64,000 bases of DNA from Candidatus Nanopelagicaceae bacterium (GTDB taxonomy: Bacteria; Actinomycetota; Actinomycetes; Nanopelagicales; Nanopelagicaceae), in contig VEQF01000005.1 of the NCBI GenBank assembly GCA_018883365.1, positions 1 through 64,000 on the forward strand, in the 5' to 3' direction. Within the stretch, counting starts at the first letter, position 1. Each line of letters opens with the position of its first letter. The notes beneath the pieces were generated by a model. The model was not told where the DNA came from, made no database searches, and worked only from the letters and a program-made list of their open reading frames with translations. The position numbers were made by a program, and so were the translations under genes. Shown piece after piece: positions 10,455 through 20,653 of this stretch.

Positions 10455-12911
10455 ATGCACGAGGCGTACGACGTTCATCACGTTCAAGAAAAATGGCTTC
10501 CCATTTGGGACCAAATCGCCCCGTTCCGTTCTGGAAAAGCTGATGACCCACGCCCCAAGAAGTATGTCTTGGATATGTTTCCTTATCCTTCAGGTGATCT
10601 GCATATGGGCCACGCGGAGGCCTACGCATTAGGTGATGTGATTGCCCGGTACTGGGTGCAAAAGGGTTACAACGTTATGCATCCAATTGGTTGGGATGCT
10701 TTTGGATTGCCAGCAGAAAACGCGGCTATCAAGCGAAATGAAGATCCAAGTATTTGGACTTACGAAAATATCAATACTCAAAAAGCATCGATGCGTCGAT
10801 ATGCCTGCTCATTTGATTGGGATCGAGTTCTGTACACCTGCGATCCCGAGTACTACAAATGGAATCAGTGGATTTTCATCAAGATGTTTGAAAAAGGCTT
10901 GGCATATCGCAAAGATTCTGCGGTCAATTGGTGTCCTTCTTGCCAAACAGTTTTGGCAAATGAACAGGTCGTAGCAGGATTATGCGAAAGATGTGACAAC
11001 GCTGTAACTAAAAAGAAATTGAATCAGTGGTATTTCAAAATTACTGATTACGCCGAACGACTACTTGCTGACATGGAACAGCTAGAAGGAAAGTGGCCGG
11101 ACAAAGTTTTGACTATGCAGCGCAATTGGATTGGAAAATCTACTGGCGCTGAAGTTACTTTTGAGATTGAAGGGCGCGAAGAACCGGTCGTTATTTATAC
11201 GACCCGTCCCGACACACTTTATGGTGCAACCTTTATGGTGGTAGCAGTTGATTCAGATTTAGCTCGCGAGCTAGTCAAAGGAAGCGATGTTGAGGCAGAT
11301 TTCATAAAGTACTTTGACTCGGTTAAAGCGGCTAGCGATATTGATCGTTTAGCAACTGATCGTCCTAAAACCGGCGTATTTCTGGGGCGTTATGCGATAA
11401 ATCCTGTTAATGGTGAGAAACTTCCAATCTGGGCTAGCGATTACGTATTAGCTGATTATGGAACCGGCGCGATCATGGCGGTTCCAGCTCATGACCAACG
11501 AGATTTGGATTTTGCACGTGCTATGAAACTTCCAGTGCGGGTCGTTGTACAAACCGATGAAGAAGATCCCGAATTAAGCGGTGTTGCAACATCAGGTGAC
11601 GGCGTTCTTGTGAACTCTGGCTCTCTAAATGGCAAGAATTCAAAAGAAGCTATCCAACAGATCATCGCTGAGTTAGAGGCAAAATCTCTAGCCAAAGCTT
11701 CAAATAACTATCGTTTACGTGACTGGTTAATTTCTCGTCAACGTTATTGGGGAACTCCAATCCCAATCATCCATTGTGAAAAATGCGGAGAGGTTGCGGT
11801 TCCAGATGACCAACTGCCTGTGCAGCTGCCAAGTTCAACGACATTGGATCTCAAGCCAAAAGGAACTTCACCCCTTGCAACCGCGACTGAATGGGTAAAC
11901 GTCCCATGTCCAAAATGTAACGCTCCAGCTCGCCGCGATACCGACACGATGGATACATTCGTAGATTCATCTTGGTACTTCCTGCGCTACACCAGTGTTG
12001 ATTCACATGACAAAGCTTTTATTAAAGAAGAAGTTGAGAAATGGTTGCCGGTTGATCAATACGTGGGCGGTGTAACCCATGCAATCTTGCACCTGCTCTA
12101 CTCCCGCTTTTTCACTAAAGCTTTGCATGACATGGGATATCTAAATTTCACTGAACCATTTACTAGATTGTTAAATCAAGGAATGGTAATCATGGATGGA
12201 TCTGCGATGAGTAAGAGCCGCGGAAATCTAGTTCGACTTTCAGATGAATTGGAAAAACACGGCGTGGATGCAATTCGCCTGACTATGGTTTTTGCCGGGC
12301 CTCCCGAAGATGATGTCGATTGGGCTGATGTATCTCCTGCCGGTTCAGCCAAATTCCTTAACCGTGCTTGGAGATTGGCGGGCGATGTAACAAGTACTCC
12401 CGGTGTCGATTTCAATGCAGGAGATTTGGCGCTGCGTAAAATTGCTCACAAGAGTTTGAATGACATCTCTTTTGCTGTGGAGTCATTTAGATTCAATGTA
12501 GCTGTGGCCCGCGTAATGGAGCTGGTAAACGCAACTAGAAAAGCTATCGATTCTGGATGTGGCCCAGCAGATCCTGCGGTAAGGGAAGCGGCGGAAATTG
12601 TTGCTATTTCTCTCTCATTAATCGCCCCTTACACAGCAGAAGAGATGTGGGAGAAATTAGGTCACAAGCCTTCCGTGGCTTTAGCCGGATGGCCGACTGT
12701 TGATCCAGCCTTGCTAACCGAGGATTCAGTAACCGCCATTTTCCAAATAAACGGCAAGATTAAAAACCGCGTTGAGGTTCAACCAGATATTTCTGATGCA
12801 GATTTGGAAAAGATGGCATTAGCAGATGAGGCAGTAACCTCGGAGCTTGCAGGCTCGCAACCTAAGAAAATAATTACTAAAGCGCCAAAGTTTGTAAATA
12901 TAGTTTTGTAA
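10455..12911 (+). CDS. leuS: Leucyl-tRNA synthetase
   Basis: Class I aminoacyl-tRNA synthetase that charges tRNA-Leu. The HIGH-type motif is HMGH at residues 50-53. A zinc-type insertion CPSCQTVLA...CERC is near residue 165. The CP1 editing domain includes [12 protein letters not shown], and the KMSKS loop reads AMSKSRGN near residue 585, with Ala for the usual Lys. The C-terminal anticodon domain ends with a typical INGKIKNR. At 818 aa it is full length. There is no Shine-Dalgarno; TAACCT is 6 nt upstream. Confidence 0.97.
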   Translation: MHEAYDVHHVQEKWLPIWDQIAPFRSGKADDPRPKKYVLDMFPYPSGDLHMGHAEAYALGDVIARYWVQKGYNVMHPIGWDAFGLPAENAAIKRNEDPSIWTYENINTQKASMRRYACSFDWDRVLYTCDPEYYKWNQWIFIKMFEKGLAYRKDSAVNWCPSCQTVLANEQVVAGLCERCDNAVTKKKLNQWYFKITDYAERLLADMEQLEGKWPDKVLTMQRNWIGKSTGAEVTFEIEGREEPVVIYTTRPDTLYGATFMVVAVDSDLARELVKGSDVEADFIKYFDSVKAASDIDRLATDRPKTGVFLGRYAINPVNGEKLPIWASDYVLADYGTGAIMAVPAHDQRDLDFARAMKLPVRVVVQTDEEDPELSGVATSGDGVLVNSGSLNGKNSKEAIQQIIAELEAKSLAKASNNYRLRDWLISRQRYWGTPIPIIHCEKCGEVAVPDDQLPVQLPSSTTLDLKPKGTSPLATATEWVNVPCPKCNAPARRDTDTMDTFVDSSWYFLRYTSVDSHDKAFIKEEVEKWLPVDQYVGGVTHAILHLLYSRFFTKALHDMGYLNFTEPFTRLLNQGMVIMDGSAMSKSRGNLVRLSDELEKHGVDAIRLTMVFAGPPEDDVDWADVSPAGSAKFLNRAWRLAGDVTSTPGVDFNAGDLALRKIAHKSLNDISFAVESFRFNVAVARVMELVNATRKAIDSGCGPADPAVREAAEIVAISLSLIAPYTAEEMWEKLGHKPSVALAGWPTVDPALLTEDSVTAIFQINGKIKNRVEVQPDISDADLEKMALADEAVTSELAGSQPKKIITKAPKFVNIVL

Positions 12912-12990
12912 TTCTTATCCACAGTACAACCTTTTACACTTTGTAATTTTTTAATTCCGAAATAATTAACTACGGTGCTTTTATCGCGCC

Positions 12991-13590
12991 ATGAATCTAC
13001 AAACTGTTAGAGAAAGCTTTCAGGAATACACCGACCAACAACGCAAAGCCTTGCTTTTGATATCGCTACTGGCGATTGGGTTTGCCCTTTTCTTATTCAC
13101 AACTACGCGAGGAAGCGCAGTCGCGCAGGAATCACCAAAACCTATTTTGTCTGTTGCCCCAGTAACTAAAAATATTTTGGTCCATGTAGCCGGAAAGGTA
13201 AAGCGGCCCGATGTCTATCCACTATTGCAGGGTTCGCGAGTCTCCGATGCCATCAGGGCCGCAGGTGGTGCCAAGAAAGGCGTAGATTTAGGTGACATTA
13301 ATCTGGCTAGGGTCTTGGTTGATGGGGAACAGGTTTATGTGGGTTATGTTCCAAAAGTTAGCTCCGGTCCAACTAATTCAGGCAAGAAAATCTTCACTGG
13401 AATTATGAACATAAATCGCGCGACCAAAGCCGAATTTGATTCTCTGACCGGAATCGGCCCCGTAATTGCAGGTCGAATAATTTCTTACCGAAACCAAAAC
13501 GGGCCTTTTGTAACACTTGAGGATTTGTTAAAGGTCTCCGGTATTGGCGAGAAGACATTAAGCCGCATCCGTTCAAGACTGACCGTTTAA
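12991..13590 (+). CDS. comEA: Competence protein ComEA (DNA receptor)
   Basis: Membrane-anchored double-stranded DNA receptor for uptake. It has one N-terminal membrane helix (about residues 20-40), a SLBB-like domain (VHVAGKVKRPDVYPL near residue 68), and a C-terminal double helix-hairpin-helix DNA-binding domain (NINRATKAEFDSLTGIGP, then KVSGIGEKTLSRIRSRL). It has 199 aa. comEC follows. Natural transformation would need further pilus genes not in this window. The ATG is supported by the membrane helix position. Confidence 0.93.
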   Translation: MNLQTVRESFQEYTDQQRKALLLISLLAIGFALFLFTTTRGSAVAQESPKPILSVAPVTKNILVHVAGKVKRPDVYPLLQGSRVSDAIRAAGGAKKGVDLGDINLARVLVDGEQVYVGYVPKVSSGPTNSGKKIFTGIMNINRATKAEFDSLTGIGPVIAGRIISYRNQNGPFVTLEDLLKVSGIGEKTLSRIRSRLTV

Positions 13591-13697
13591 ATACGCCACA
13601 CACTGACTTACGCCTCCTCCTATTTGGAGTAGGAATCTGGTTTGGCGCGCTGCTTGCAGGGCAAGTTGGCTGGCAATTTAACGGTGTTTTACTTCTG

Positions 13698-15872
13698 GTG
13701 CTACTACTTTCAATCGGAGCTGGCTCGCCTTATCGGATTGTCTTCGGAGCGATTCTCGTCGGCAGTCTTATCTACTCACTCCACTTTGCAACTTTGCAAA
13801 GAAGTGATCTGACAAGGCTGGCATTAGAGCGCACCGATGCAACGATTCGGGCGACAGTAATAGCTGATGCTAAAACAACAACCCACAAAGTAAATGGTTC
13901 GATCTTGCGCAAGCCACAACAATCCTTTCTCGTTCGGGCCAAATGGATTGAAACTGATGGAACAAACTTCTACATGCGACTACCAGTTCGGGTGTTGTCA
14001 TCAAGTAATGAAACCTTTATCCCCGGAGATGAAATAAGAATCTCTGGTCGAATTATTGCCACAAAGGAGAAAAGGGTTGCCGCCACTTTAATCGGTGATT
14101 CAAAAATTGAGGTAATTCAGCCAGCGGGTTATCTCGCACAGAAACTCGCCGCAATAAGAGATGAATACCGAAAATTGGCGAGACAACTAAATTCGACAGC
14201 AGCGAGCTTGATACCGGGAATGATTCTGGGGGACACTTCGCTTCAAAGTGAAGAGTTCTCCCGGCAGATGAGGCGCTCCGGTTTATCTCACTTAACCGCA
14301 GTTAGTGGGGCGAACTTCGCAATTGTGAGCGCTTTAGTTTTGTGGCTGATGCGTTTTGTTTCTCGCCGAGTCACAGTCCAAGTAGTGGCTACTTCAATCT
14401 TTTTAACTTTATTCCTATTACTGGTCAGGCCATCGCCTTCTGTATTAAGGGCTGGGGTGATGGCAGCGGTAATTTTGTTTGCTCGCGCAAGTGGAAACCG
14501 GCGCAATGCGGTTTCAGCCCTAGCAACCGCAATTACCGTCTTACTGTTACTCGACCCTTTCCAATCGCAAGATCCGGGCTTTGTTTTATCGGTATTGGCT
14601 ACATCTGGATTGATTTTTCTAGCCCCAGATTTGACCGAGAAGTTACGACTATATCTACCCTCATTTTTAGCTGAAGTGGTTGCGGTTTCGATTTCAGCAA
14701 CGGTGTTATGCACGCCTTACATCATGTTTTTGTCAGGCGAGATTTCCGTTTTAAGTATCTTATTTAACATCCTGGTTTCACCTTTAATCGCGCCGATAAC
14801 CATTATCGGTTTCATGGCGGTTCTTTTGCTTCCGATACCGGAATTATCCACAGCACTTCTTGTTGTGGCTGAGCACTTATCCGGCTGGGTAGTTTTTATT
14901 TCCGAACTTTCAGGATTCACTCCGAGCTGGAGATTAAATCCACTTTATTTGATATTCCTGATTCTAATTTCAACTTTCCTTAATAGGAATTACAAAGCGC
15001 TCTTTATTGGATTAATAATCCTCTTGGGGGTTGTGAATTTATTGCCACGCATTAGCTTTCCAGGAGCTGACTGGAAGGTAGCCCAATGTGATGTAGGCCA
15101 AGGCGACGCCTTAGTTCTGAATTTAGGAAATCATGCTGCAGCCTTGTTCGATGTCGGCCCAGATCCAACCTTGATTGATCGCTGTTTGAAAGTTCTAAAA
15201 ATCAAATCACTGCCTTTAATAGTGTTGTCTCATAATCATGCTGATCACACCTTTGGTTTATCGGGAGCGACTAAAAATCGGGAACTAGGCGAAATTTGGA
15301 GTAACGGAAATGTGAGGCTAGACCCAAGGCATCAGAATCTAGAACGCATTGTGCGCCAGGGCGATCTGGCACGGATTGGGATTTACAAATTGGAGGTGCT
15401 TTGGCCACAGAATTCGTTCTCCTCAGACACGGTTTTACCTGGAGATGGATCAAAGGAAAATAATTCAAGTTTGGTTGTTTTGGTTACTCTGGAAGCAATA
15501 GCCAAAGACCCGGTTTTCATATTAATCACGGGAGATATCGAGCCGGAGGCTCAAATTCAGATTTTGCGGGGTGTTAATTTTCCGAAGATAGATATTTTGA
15601 AAGTCGCACATCATGGATCGCGTTTTCAGAGTGACGAGTTTGTTAACGAAACCGCACCTAAAATCGCATTGGTAAGCGTTGGCCGGGATAACTCCTACGG
15701 CCATCCGGACCTTGGAATTTTGAGGGAATTAACAGAGTTAGGCTCCACGGTAAGAAGAACCGACCTTGACGGTCCCGTCTCGGTGGCGTGGAGATTTGAT
15801 GAAGCAGGAAAGCGTTATATATTCACCACGAGAACGATGCGAAAGGAGTGGTGGCGGATTCAATGGCTTTAA
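13698..15872 (+). CDS. comEC: Competence protein ComEC/Rec2 (DNA channel), N-terminus under-called
   Basis: Polytopic membrane protein that carries single-stranded DNA into the cell. It has a DUF4131-like N-terminal domain, a Competence membrane domain (about residues 160-430, with HLTAVSGANFAIV), and a C-terminal metallo-beta-lactamase domain with SHNHADHTFG and LKVAHHGS. From the only usable canonical start (GTG at 13698) it has 724 aa. The frame stays open upstream through the end of comEA and encodes DLRLL followed by a membrane helix (LLLFGVGIWFGALLAG), which normally belongs to ComEC. No ATG, GTG or TTG precedes that segment, so a rare start (ATT at 13557 or ACG at 13593) is likely. Confidence 0.92.
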   Translation: MLLLSIGAGSPYRIVFGAILVGSLIYSLHFATLQRSDLTRLALERTDATIRATVIADAKTTTHKVNGSILRKPQQSFLVRAKWIETDGTNFYMRLPVRVLSSSNETFIPGDEIRISGRIIATKEKRVAATLIGDSKIEVIQPAGYLAQKLAAIRDEYRKLARQLNSTAASLIPGMILGDTSLQSEEFSRQMRRSGLSHLTAVSGANFAIVSALVLWLMRFVSRRVTVQVVATSIFLTLFLLLVRPSPSVLRAGVMAAVILFARASGNRRNAVSALATAITVLLLLDPFQSQDPGFVLSVLATSGLIFLAPDLTEKLRLYLPSFLAEVVAVSISATVLCTPYIMFLSGEISVLSILFNILVSPLIAPITIIGFMAVLLLPIPELSTALLVVAEHLSGWVVFISELSGFTPSWRLNPLYLIFLILISTFLNRNYKALFIGLIILLGVVNLLPRISFPGADWKVAQCDVGQGDALVLNLGNHAAALFDVGPDPTLIDRCLKVLKIKSLPLIVLSHNHADHTFGLSGATKNRELGEIWSNGNVRLDPRHQNLERIVRQGDLARIGIYKLEVLWPQNSFSSDTVLPGDGSKENNSSLVVLVTLEAIAKDPVFILITGDIEPEAQIQILRGVNFPKIDILKVAHHGSRFQSDEFVNETAPKIALVSVGRDNSYGHPDLGILRELTELGSTVRRTDLDGPVSVAWRFDEAGKRYIFTTRTMRKEWWRIQWL

Positions 15873-16840
15873 AAGAGAAAGATTTAAGCCAAATAGTTTT
15901 AATTCATGGCGGAGAATCCGTTCTAGCTGATCGCGCTTTACAGGAAGCTTTGGCTCTACGTAGCGAGTTTGAAAAAACTGTTTTAGATGGCGCACAGTTG
16001 GATTTAGGTAGATATGCCGAGACGGTTGCCCCATCTCTATTCGCAGACAAGAGAGTCGTTGTAGTAAGAGATCTGCAAGATGTCGTTTCAGAAGTTCAAG
16101 AAGAAATCGAGAATCAGTTTTCCCATTTAGAACCAAATTTACATTTGATTTTCATTCACAAAGGTGGCGTTAAAGGAAAAGCTTTACTTGAAAAAATTAA
16201 GAAGCTAAAGCCAGAGTTAATCACCTGCGAGCCGATGAAAAAAGCATCAGATAAAGAGAATTTTGTCCGCGAGGAGTTTGCACGTCATGGTCGAAAGATT
16301 TCGTCGGCAGCGATAACTGCGCTAGTTGATGCAACTGGAAGTGATACTAGAGAGCTTGCGGCGGCGTGTAGCCAAATAGCTTTTGATACCAATGCAGGAA
16401 AGCAAGTGATTGACGAAGAAGATATAGGTAAGTATTACCAAGGCAGAATCGAAGCAACTGGTTTTGATGTTGCCGATGCCACTTTGTCTGGAGATCCAGG
16501 AGCGGCACTCATTGCCCTCCGTAACGCAATTGATACTGGCACCGATCCAGTAATGATTGTGTCGGCATTGACCTCTTCAATTCGAACTTTGGCAAAAGTT
16601 TCCGGCGCCCCCAGAAATGCGAACGCGTTTTCATTAGCTGGACCCTTGGGGCTTGCACCCTGGCAAATAGATAAGGCCCGCCGGCAGTTATCAAAGTGGA
16701 CCCCGGCCCTAATCTCATTTTCAGTTCAGGAGTTATCAAAAGCCGATGTCGCAATTAAGGGGGCTGAGGCCGACCCGCTTTACGCCCTAGAGCGGACCGT
16801 GGTGGCTATCGCCGGCAGCGTTGCGAGATCTGGCCGCTAG
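15863..16840 (+). CDS. holA: DNA polymerase III delta subunit
   Basis: Clamp-loader subunit that opens the beta clamp. The sequence shows the HolA pattern: IVLIHGGESVLADRAL at the start, LHLIFIHKGG, the LVDATGSDTRELA segment with domain II, and a C-terminal helical collar domain. It has 325 aa from the ATG at 15863, overlapping comEC by 10 nt. GTG at 15848 or 15851 is also possible; AAAGGAG at 15842-15848 sits too close to those and a little far from the ATG, so the exact start is open. The comEA-comEC-holA-rpsT order is widely conserved. Confidence 0.92.
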   Translation: MALKEKDLSQIVLIHGGESVLADRALQEALALRSEFEKTVLDGAQLDLGRYAETVAPSLFADKRVVVVRDLQDVVSEVQEEIENQFSHLEPNLHLIFIHKGGVKGKALLEKIKKLKPELITCEPMKKASDKENFVREEFARHGRKISSAAITALVDATGSDTRELAAACSQIAFDTNAGKQVIDEEDIGKYYQGRIEATGFDVADATLSGDPGAALIALRNAIDTGTDPVMIVSALTSSIRTLAKVSGAPRNANAFSLAGPLGLAPWQIDKARRQLSKWTPALISFSVQELSKADVAIKGAEADPLYALERTVVAIAGSVARSGR

Positions 16841-16862
16841 ATAGCCAGCCCCGAGACTCGGT

Positions 16863-16892
16863 TTGAGCTCAACTAAGAGAGGCTGATACCCT
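16863..16892 (+). promoter_or_regulatory. rpsT promoter with GC-rich discriminator
   Basis: TTGAGC (16863-16868), an 18-bp spacer and TACCCT (16887-16892), preceded by TG for an extended -10. It is followed after 3 nt by GCGCTCGT. The same downstream block appears at rpmF and before tRNA-Gln, and a GC-rich discriminator is typical of stringently controlled promoters. Confidence 0.5.
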
Positions 16893-16949
16893 TCGGCGCT
16901 CGTCAGAGCTAATCGAAAAGCGATTTAATAACCGGAAGGCTGTACGTTC

Positions 16950-17219
16950 GTGGCAAATATCAAGTCTCAGATTAAGCGAATCAAGACCAATGAAAAGGCG
17001 CGTCTGCGCAACAAGTCAGTTCGCTCATCTTTCAAGACCGCGATCCGTCGTTTCCGTGACGCTGTTGCATCAGGTGATTCAAAGGCCATCGCAACAGAGT
17101 TGAGCGCTGCAACCCGCGAGCTAGATGTTGCAGTATCAAAAGGTGTTATTCATGCCAACCAGGCTGCTAACAAAAAGTCAGCAATGGCAAAGTCAGCTCA
17201 CAAAGCTGGCGTTCGTTAA
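16950..17219 (+). CDS. rpsT: 30S ribosomal protein S20
   Basis: Primary 16S rRNA-binding protein of the 30S subunit. It is Lys/Arg rich with the S20 start [20 protein letters not shown] and the ending [19 protein letters not shown], 89 aa. The start is GTG at 16950 with GGAAGG about 12 nt upstream. It lies between holA and lepA with its own promoter. Confidence 0.97.
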   Translation: MANIKSQIKRIKTNEKARLRNKSVRSSFKTAIRRFRDAVASGDSKAIATELSAATRELDVAVSKGVIHANQAANKKSAMAKSAHKAGVR

Positions 17220-17255
17220 TCACCCCGCCAAAAATAATTTAGTAGGCGAGCGCTA

Positions 17256-19124
17256 ATGCCTGCAATTCCATTAAATAAAGCGCCGCAACCTGCTGCCACC
17301 AATCCAGAGCAGATTAGAAATTTTTGCATCATCGCTCATATTGATCACGGCAAATCAACTCTTGCCGACCGCATGCTTGGAATTACTGAGGTAGTTGAAG
17401 CGCGCAATATGAGAGCTCAGTATCTCGATCGTATGGATATCGAGAGAGAGCGCGGCATCACAATCAAAAGCCAGGCAGTCCGTCTGCCATGGAGATCTGG
17501 AATCGATGGCAAGGATTACATCCTCAACATGATTGATACCCCAGGTCACGTTGACTTTACTTATGAGGTATCACGTTCCCTTGCTGCATGTGAAGGTGCA
17601 ATTTTGCTTGTGGACTGTGCACAAGGCATCGAAGCACAAACCCTGGCCAATTTGTATCTCGCGATGGAGAATGATTTAACAATCATCCCGGTTCTTAACA
17701 AAATCGACTTACCTGCCGCGCAACCGGAAAAGTTTGCTTTGGAGTTATCAAAGCTGGTGGGTTGCAAACCTGAAGATTGCCTAAAGGTATCTGGAAAAAC
17801 CGGTGCGGGAGTAGAAGAGTTGTTAGATCAAATCGTGGCTCAAATTCCAGCCCCCAAAGGTAAGCCAGATGGTCCAGCTCGAGCACTTATTTTCGATTCG
17901 GTTTATGACACCTACAGAGGTGTTGTCACTTATGTTCGAGTTGTAGATGGAAGCCTTTCTCCGCGCGAACAAATTCAAATGTTTTCCACTGGAGTTAAAC
18001 ACGAGCTTTTGGATATTGGCGTAATTTCACCAGAGCCCGTTTCTAGCAAGGGCTTAGGTGTTGGCGAGGTAGGTTATTTGATTACCGGTGTAAAAGATGT
18101 TCGCCTTTCACGCGTAGGTGACACTGTTACAACTTTCCATAAGCCCGCCAAAGATGCTCTTTCTGGCTATAAAGATCCGAAACCAATGGTGTTCTCTGGA
18201 CTTTATCCAATTGATGGTGATGAGTATCCAATGCTGCGAGATGCTTTGGATAAGTTGCAATTAAATGATGCAGCTTTAGTTTACGAACCAGAAACTTCTG
18301 CAGCTTTGGGTTTTGGCTTCCGATGCGGATTCCTAGGTCTTCTGCACATGGAAATTGTCCGAGAGCGACTTGAACGAGAGTTTAATTTAACTTTGATTTC
18401 TACCGCGCCGAACGTTGTTTATAGCGTAACAACTGAAGGCGGTCAGGACATCGTTGTTACCAACCCAAGTGAATATCCAAATGGAAAAGTGGAAAAAGTT
18501 ATGGAGCCAATTGTGCGAGCCACGATTCTGTCTCCAACAGATTTCATCGGAACCATCATGGAGTTGTGTCAACAGCGTCGAGGAACTCTAAATGGCATGG
18601 ATTATTTATCAGAGGATCGCGTAGAGATTCGATACACCTTGCCACTTGCTGAAATTGTTTTTGATTTCTTTGATCAATTGAAATCTCGCACCAAAGGTTA
18701 TGCATCTCTTGATTATGAACCTATTGGCGAGGCCGAGGGAGACCTAGTGAAGGTAGACATCCTTTTGCAGGGCGAAACCGTCGATGCTTTTAGCTCAATA
18801 GTGCACCGAGAAAAAGCCTATGCATACGGCGTAATGATGACCACAAAGTTGCGAGAACTGATTCCAAGGCAACAGTTCGAGGTTCCGATTCAGGCCGCTA
18901 TCGGTGCAAAAATTATTGCCCGTGAGAATATTCGCGCAATCAGAAAAGATGTTCTTGCAAAGTGCTACGGCGGCGACATTACTCGTAAACGCAAACTCTT
19001 AGAGAAACAAAAAGAGGGTAAGAAGCGTATGAAGATGGTCGGTCGGGTAGAGGTGCCACAAGAAGCCTTTATTGCTGCGCTTTCAACAAATGCTGATGCC
19101 GAAAGTGGAAAGGCTAAGAAGTAA
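17256..19124 (+). CDS. lepA: Elongation factor 4 (LepA)
   Basis: Ribosome-associated GTPase that helps back-translocation and 30S biogenesis. G1 is AHIDHGKST near residue 28, G3 is DTPGH, and G4 is NKID. The EF-G-like domains and the LepA-specific C-terminal domain follow ([23 protein letters not shown]). At 622 aa it is full length. A weak TAGGCG hexamer lies 7 nt before the ATG. hemW starts immediately after the stop. Confidence 0.97.
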   Translation: MPAIPLNKAPQPAATNPEQIRNFCIIAHIDHGKSTLADRMLGITEVVEARNMRAQYLDRMDIERERGITIKSQAVRLPWRSGIDGKDYILNMIDTPGHVDFTYEVSRSLAACEGAILLVDCAQGIEAQTLANLYLAMENDLTIIPVLNKIDLPAAQPEKFALELSKLVGCKPEDCLKVSGKTGAGVEELLDQIVAQIPAPKGKPDGPARALIFDSVYDTYRGVVTYVRVVDGSLSPREQIQMFSTGVKHELLDIGVISPEPVSSKGLGVGEVGYLITGVKDVRLSRVGDTVTTFHKPAKDALSGYKDPKPMVFSGLYPIDGDEYPMLRDALDKLQLNDAALVYEPETSAALGFGFRCGFLGLLHMEIVRERLEREFNLTLISTAPNVVYSVTTEGGQDIVVTNPSEYPNGKVEKVMEPIVRATILSPTDFIGTIMELCQQRRGTLNGMDYLSEDRVEIRYTLPLAEIVFDFFDQLKSRTKGYASLDYEPIGEAEGDLVKVDILLQGETVDAFSSIVHREKAYAYGVMMTTKLRELIPRQQFEVPIQAAIGAKIIARENIRAIRKDVLAKCYGGDITRKRKLLEKQKEGKKRMKMVGRVEVPQEAFIAALSTNADAESGKAKK

Positions 19125-19125
19125 G

Positions 19126-20271
19126 GTGAGCCGTCGGCTCTCGTTTTATATTCATATTCCTTATTGCATAAAGCGCTGTGGATATTGTGACTTCAATACT
19201 TACACCCCGGCCGAGCTACAGGGTCCAGATCTTGAATCGGTTTCAAAAAATTACATCTCTGCAGTTCTAAAAGAAATCGAGCTTGCCCAAAAAACCGTTG
19301 GCGCGGCTGAGGTGCCAAGCATCTTCTTTGGCGGGGGAACTCCCTCGTTGATGCCAGCAGCCGAACTAGCGCGGGTAATCCAGGAGATCCGCGACCGTTT
19401 CGAATTATCGCCAGACATCGAAATCACAATTGAAGTCAATCCAGATTCGGTGAGTTTAGATTTTCTGGAGAAGATGCGGCAGGCGGGAGCGAATCGAATT
19501 TCTATGGGAATGCAATCTGCGGTTCCCCATGTATTGAAAGTTTTGGATCGCACCCATAATCCAGAAAATGTTTCGACTGCTGTCGAAAAAGCGCGAAAAG
19601 CAGGTTTTGAGCATGTCAGTGTCGATTTAATTTACGGCGCTCCAGGTGAAAGTGTTAGTGATTGGCAGCAATCTGTTACCAGCGCATTGCAATTACCAAT
19701 TGATCACATAAGTGCTTACGCACTGATAATTGAAAAAGGTACGAAATTAGCGGCACAGATTTCTCGCGGGGAAGTGCAAATGCCGCCAGATGAGGAAACC
19801 GCAGAGAAATATTTAATTGCCGATAGCGCATTTGAAGCCGCCGGATTTAATTGGTACGAGTTAAGTAATTGGAGTAAGCCTGGCGGTCAGTGCCGCCACA
19901 ATATTGCTTACTGGAATGGATCGATGTGGTGGGGAGTTGGACCGGGAGCACATTCCTACTTTGATAATCGCCGCTGGTGGAATGTGAAGCATCCAGCAAC
20001 TTATCAGCAAAAAATCAACGCTGGTGAATCGCCGGTGCAGAGCGAAGAGATTCTTAGTGAAGAAAACTTGGCCGATGAATATTTGATGCTGCAGATTAGA
20101 AGAAGAGAAGGTATTCCTCACCGAAATTTAAAAGATTCGCAAGTAAGTCGAGCTGCCGAATATGTCGATTCAGGACATCTCGACCAGGCGGAATGGACGG
20201 CGCAAAAGCTAGTCTTGACCCAACAAGGACGACTAATCGCGGATCGAATCGTGCGCGACCTAGTGTTGTAG
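19126..20271 (+). CDS. hemW: HemW-like radical SAM protein
   Basis: Radical SAM protein of the HemN/HemW family, now thought to act as a heme chaperone rather than as coproporphyrinogen dehydrogenase. The cluster motif CIKRCGYC is at residues 14-21 (CX3CX2C), followed by FFGGGTPSLM and IEVNPDS. It has 381 aa. The start chosen is the GTG one base after the lepA stop, because MSRRLSFYIHIPYC matches family N-termini; earlier in-frame starts lie inside lepA. The C-terminal HemN_C domain is present. Confidence 0.9.
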   Translation: MSRRLSFYIHIPYCIKRCGYCDFNTYTPAELQGPDLESVSKNYISAVLKEIELAQKTVGAAEVPSIFFGGGTPSLMPAAELARVIQEIRDRFELSPDIEITIEVNPDSVSLDFLEKMRQAGANRISMGMQSAVPHVLKVLDRTHNPENVSTAVEKARKAGFEHVSVDLIYGAPGESVSDWQQSVTSALQLPIDHISAYALIIEKGTKLAAQISRGEVQMPPDEETAEKYLIADSAFEAAGFNWYELSNWSKPGGQCRHNIAYWNGSMWWGVGPGAHSYFDNRRWWNVKHPATYQQKINAGESPVQSEEILSEENLADEYLMLQIRRREGIPHRNLKDSQVSRAAEYVDSGHLDQAEWTAQKLVLTQQGRLIADRIVRDLVL

Positions 20272-20277
20272 TAAATT
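20272..20277 (+). promoter_or_regulatory. -10 hexamer, leaderless promoter of the DoxX-like gene and hrcA
   Basis: TAAATT directly follows the hemW stop and ends 7 nt before the ATG at 20285. Confidence 0.45.
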
Positions 20278-20284
20278 CCTGTCC

Positions 20285-20653
20285 ATGAGTTCTGATCTGA
20301 GTTCTGAAATGACAACCCTGCATACGGTTTTGACGCTGCTTTTAGCTCTCATTTTCCTGATCTCTGGCCTTTCCAAAGCCAGTGGCAGCAACGCAGGTTT
20401 GTCTGGGACTCGAGATGTTGGATTTCCCGACGGCCTTGCACGTTTGGTTGGAATCTTTGAAATCCTAGCTGCGAGCTCACTGGTTATTGGCTTTGCGTTA
20501 GAGAATTCTGATTTAAGACTCTATGGTTTTGTAATTATTTGGTTCACCATGGCGGGGGCAATATTCTTCCACTTTAAGGCCAATAAAATCCGAACCGGCT
20601 TTCCTGCAATGTTGTTAATTGTACTTACGACAATCGCTATAGCGACTATCTAG
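20285..20653 (+). CDS. DoxX-like membrane protein
   Basis: A 122-aa protein with four predicted membrane segments. The pattern LIFLISGLSKASG near residue 25 and DGLARLVGIFEILAA near residue 50 resembles the DoxX/MauE-like family. Function is not known from sequence; family members have been tied to thiol or redox balance in membranes. hrcA starts directly after the stop, so the two share the promoter at 20272. An internal ATG (MTTLHT) is an alternative start. Confidence 0.7.
   Translation: MSSDLSSEMTTLHTVLTLLLALIFLISGLSKASGSNAGLSGTRDVGFPDGLARLVGIFEILAASSLVIGFALENSDLRLYGFVIIWFTMAGAIFFHFKANKIRTGFPAMLLIVLTTIAIATI

Noticed and set aside
13581-13600. Programmed -1 frameshift joining comEA and comEC at the GTTTAAA-like end of comEA
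   Set aside because: The codons ACC GTT do not form a slippery pair in the reading frame and comEA ends at a normal position. A rare start for comEC is simpler.
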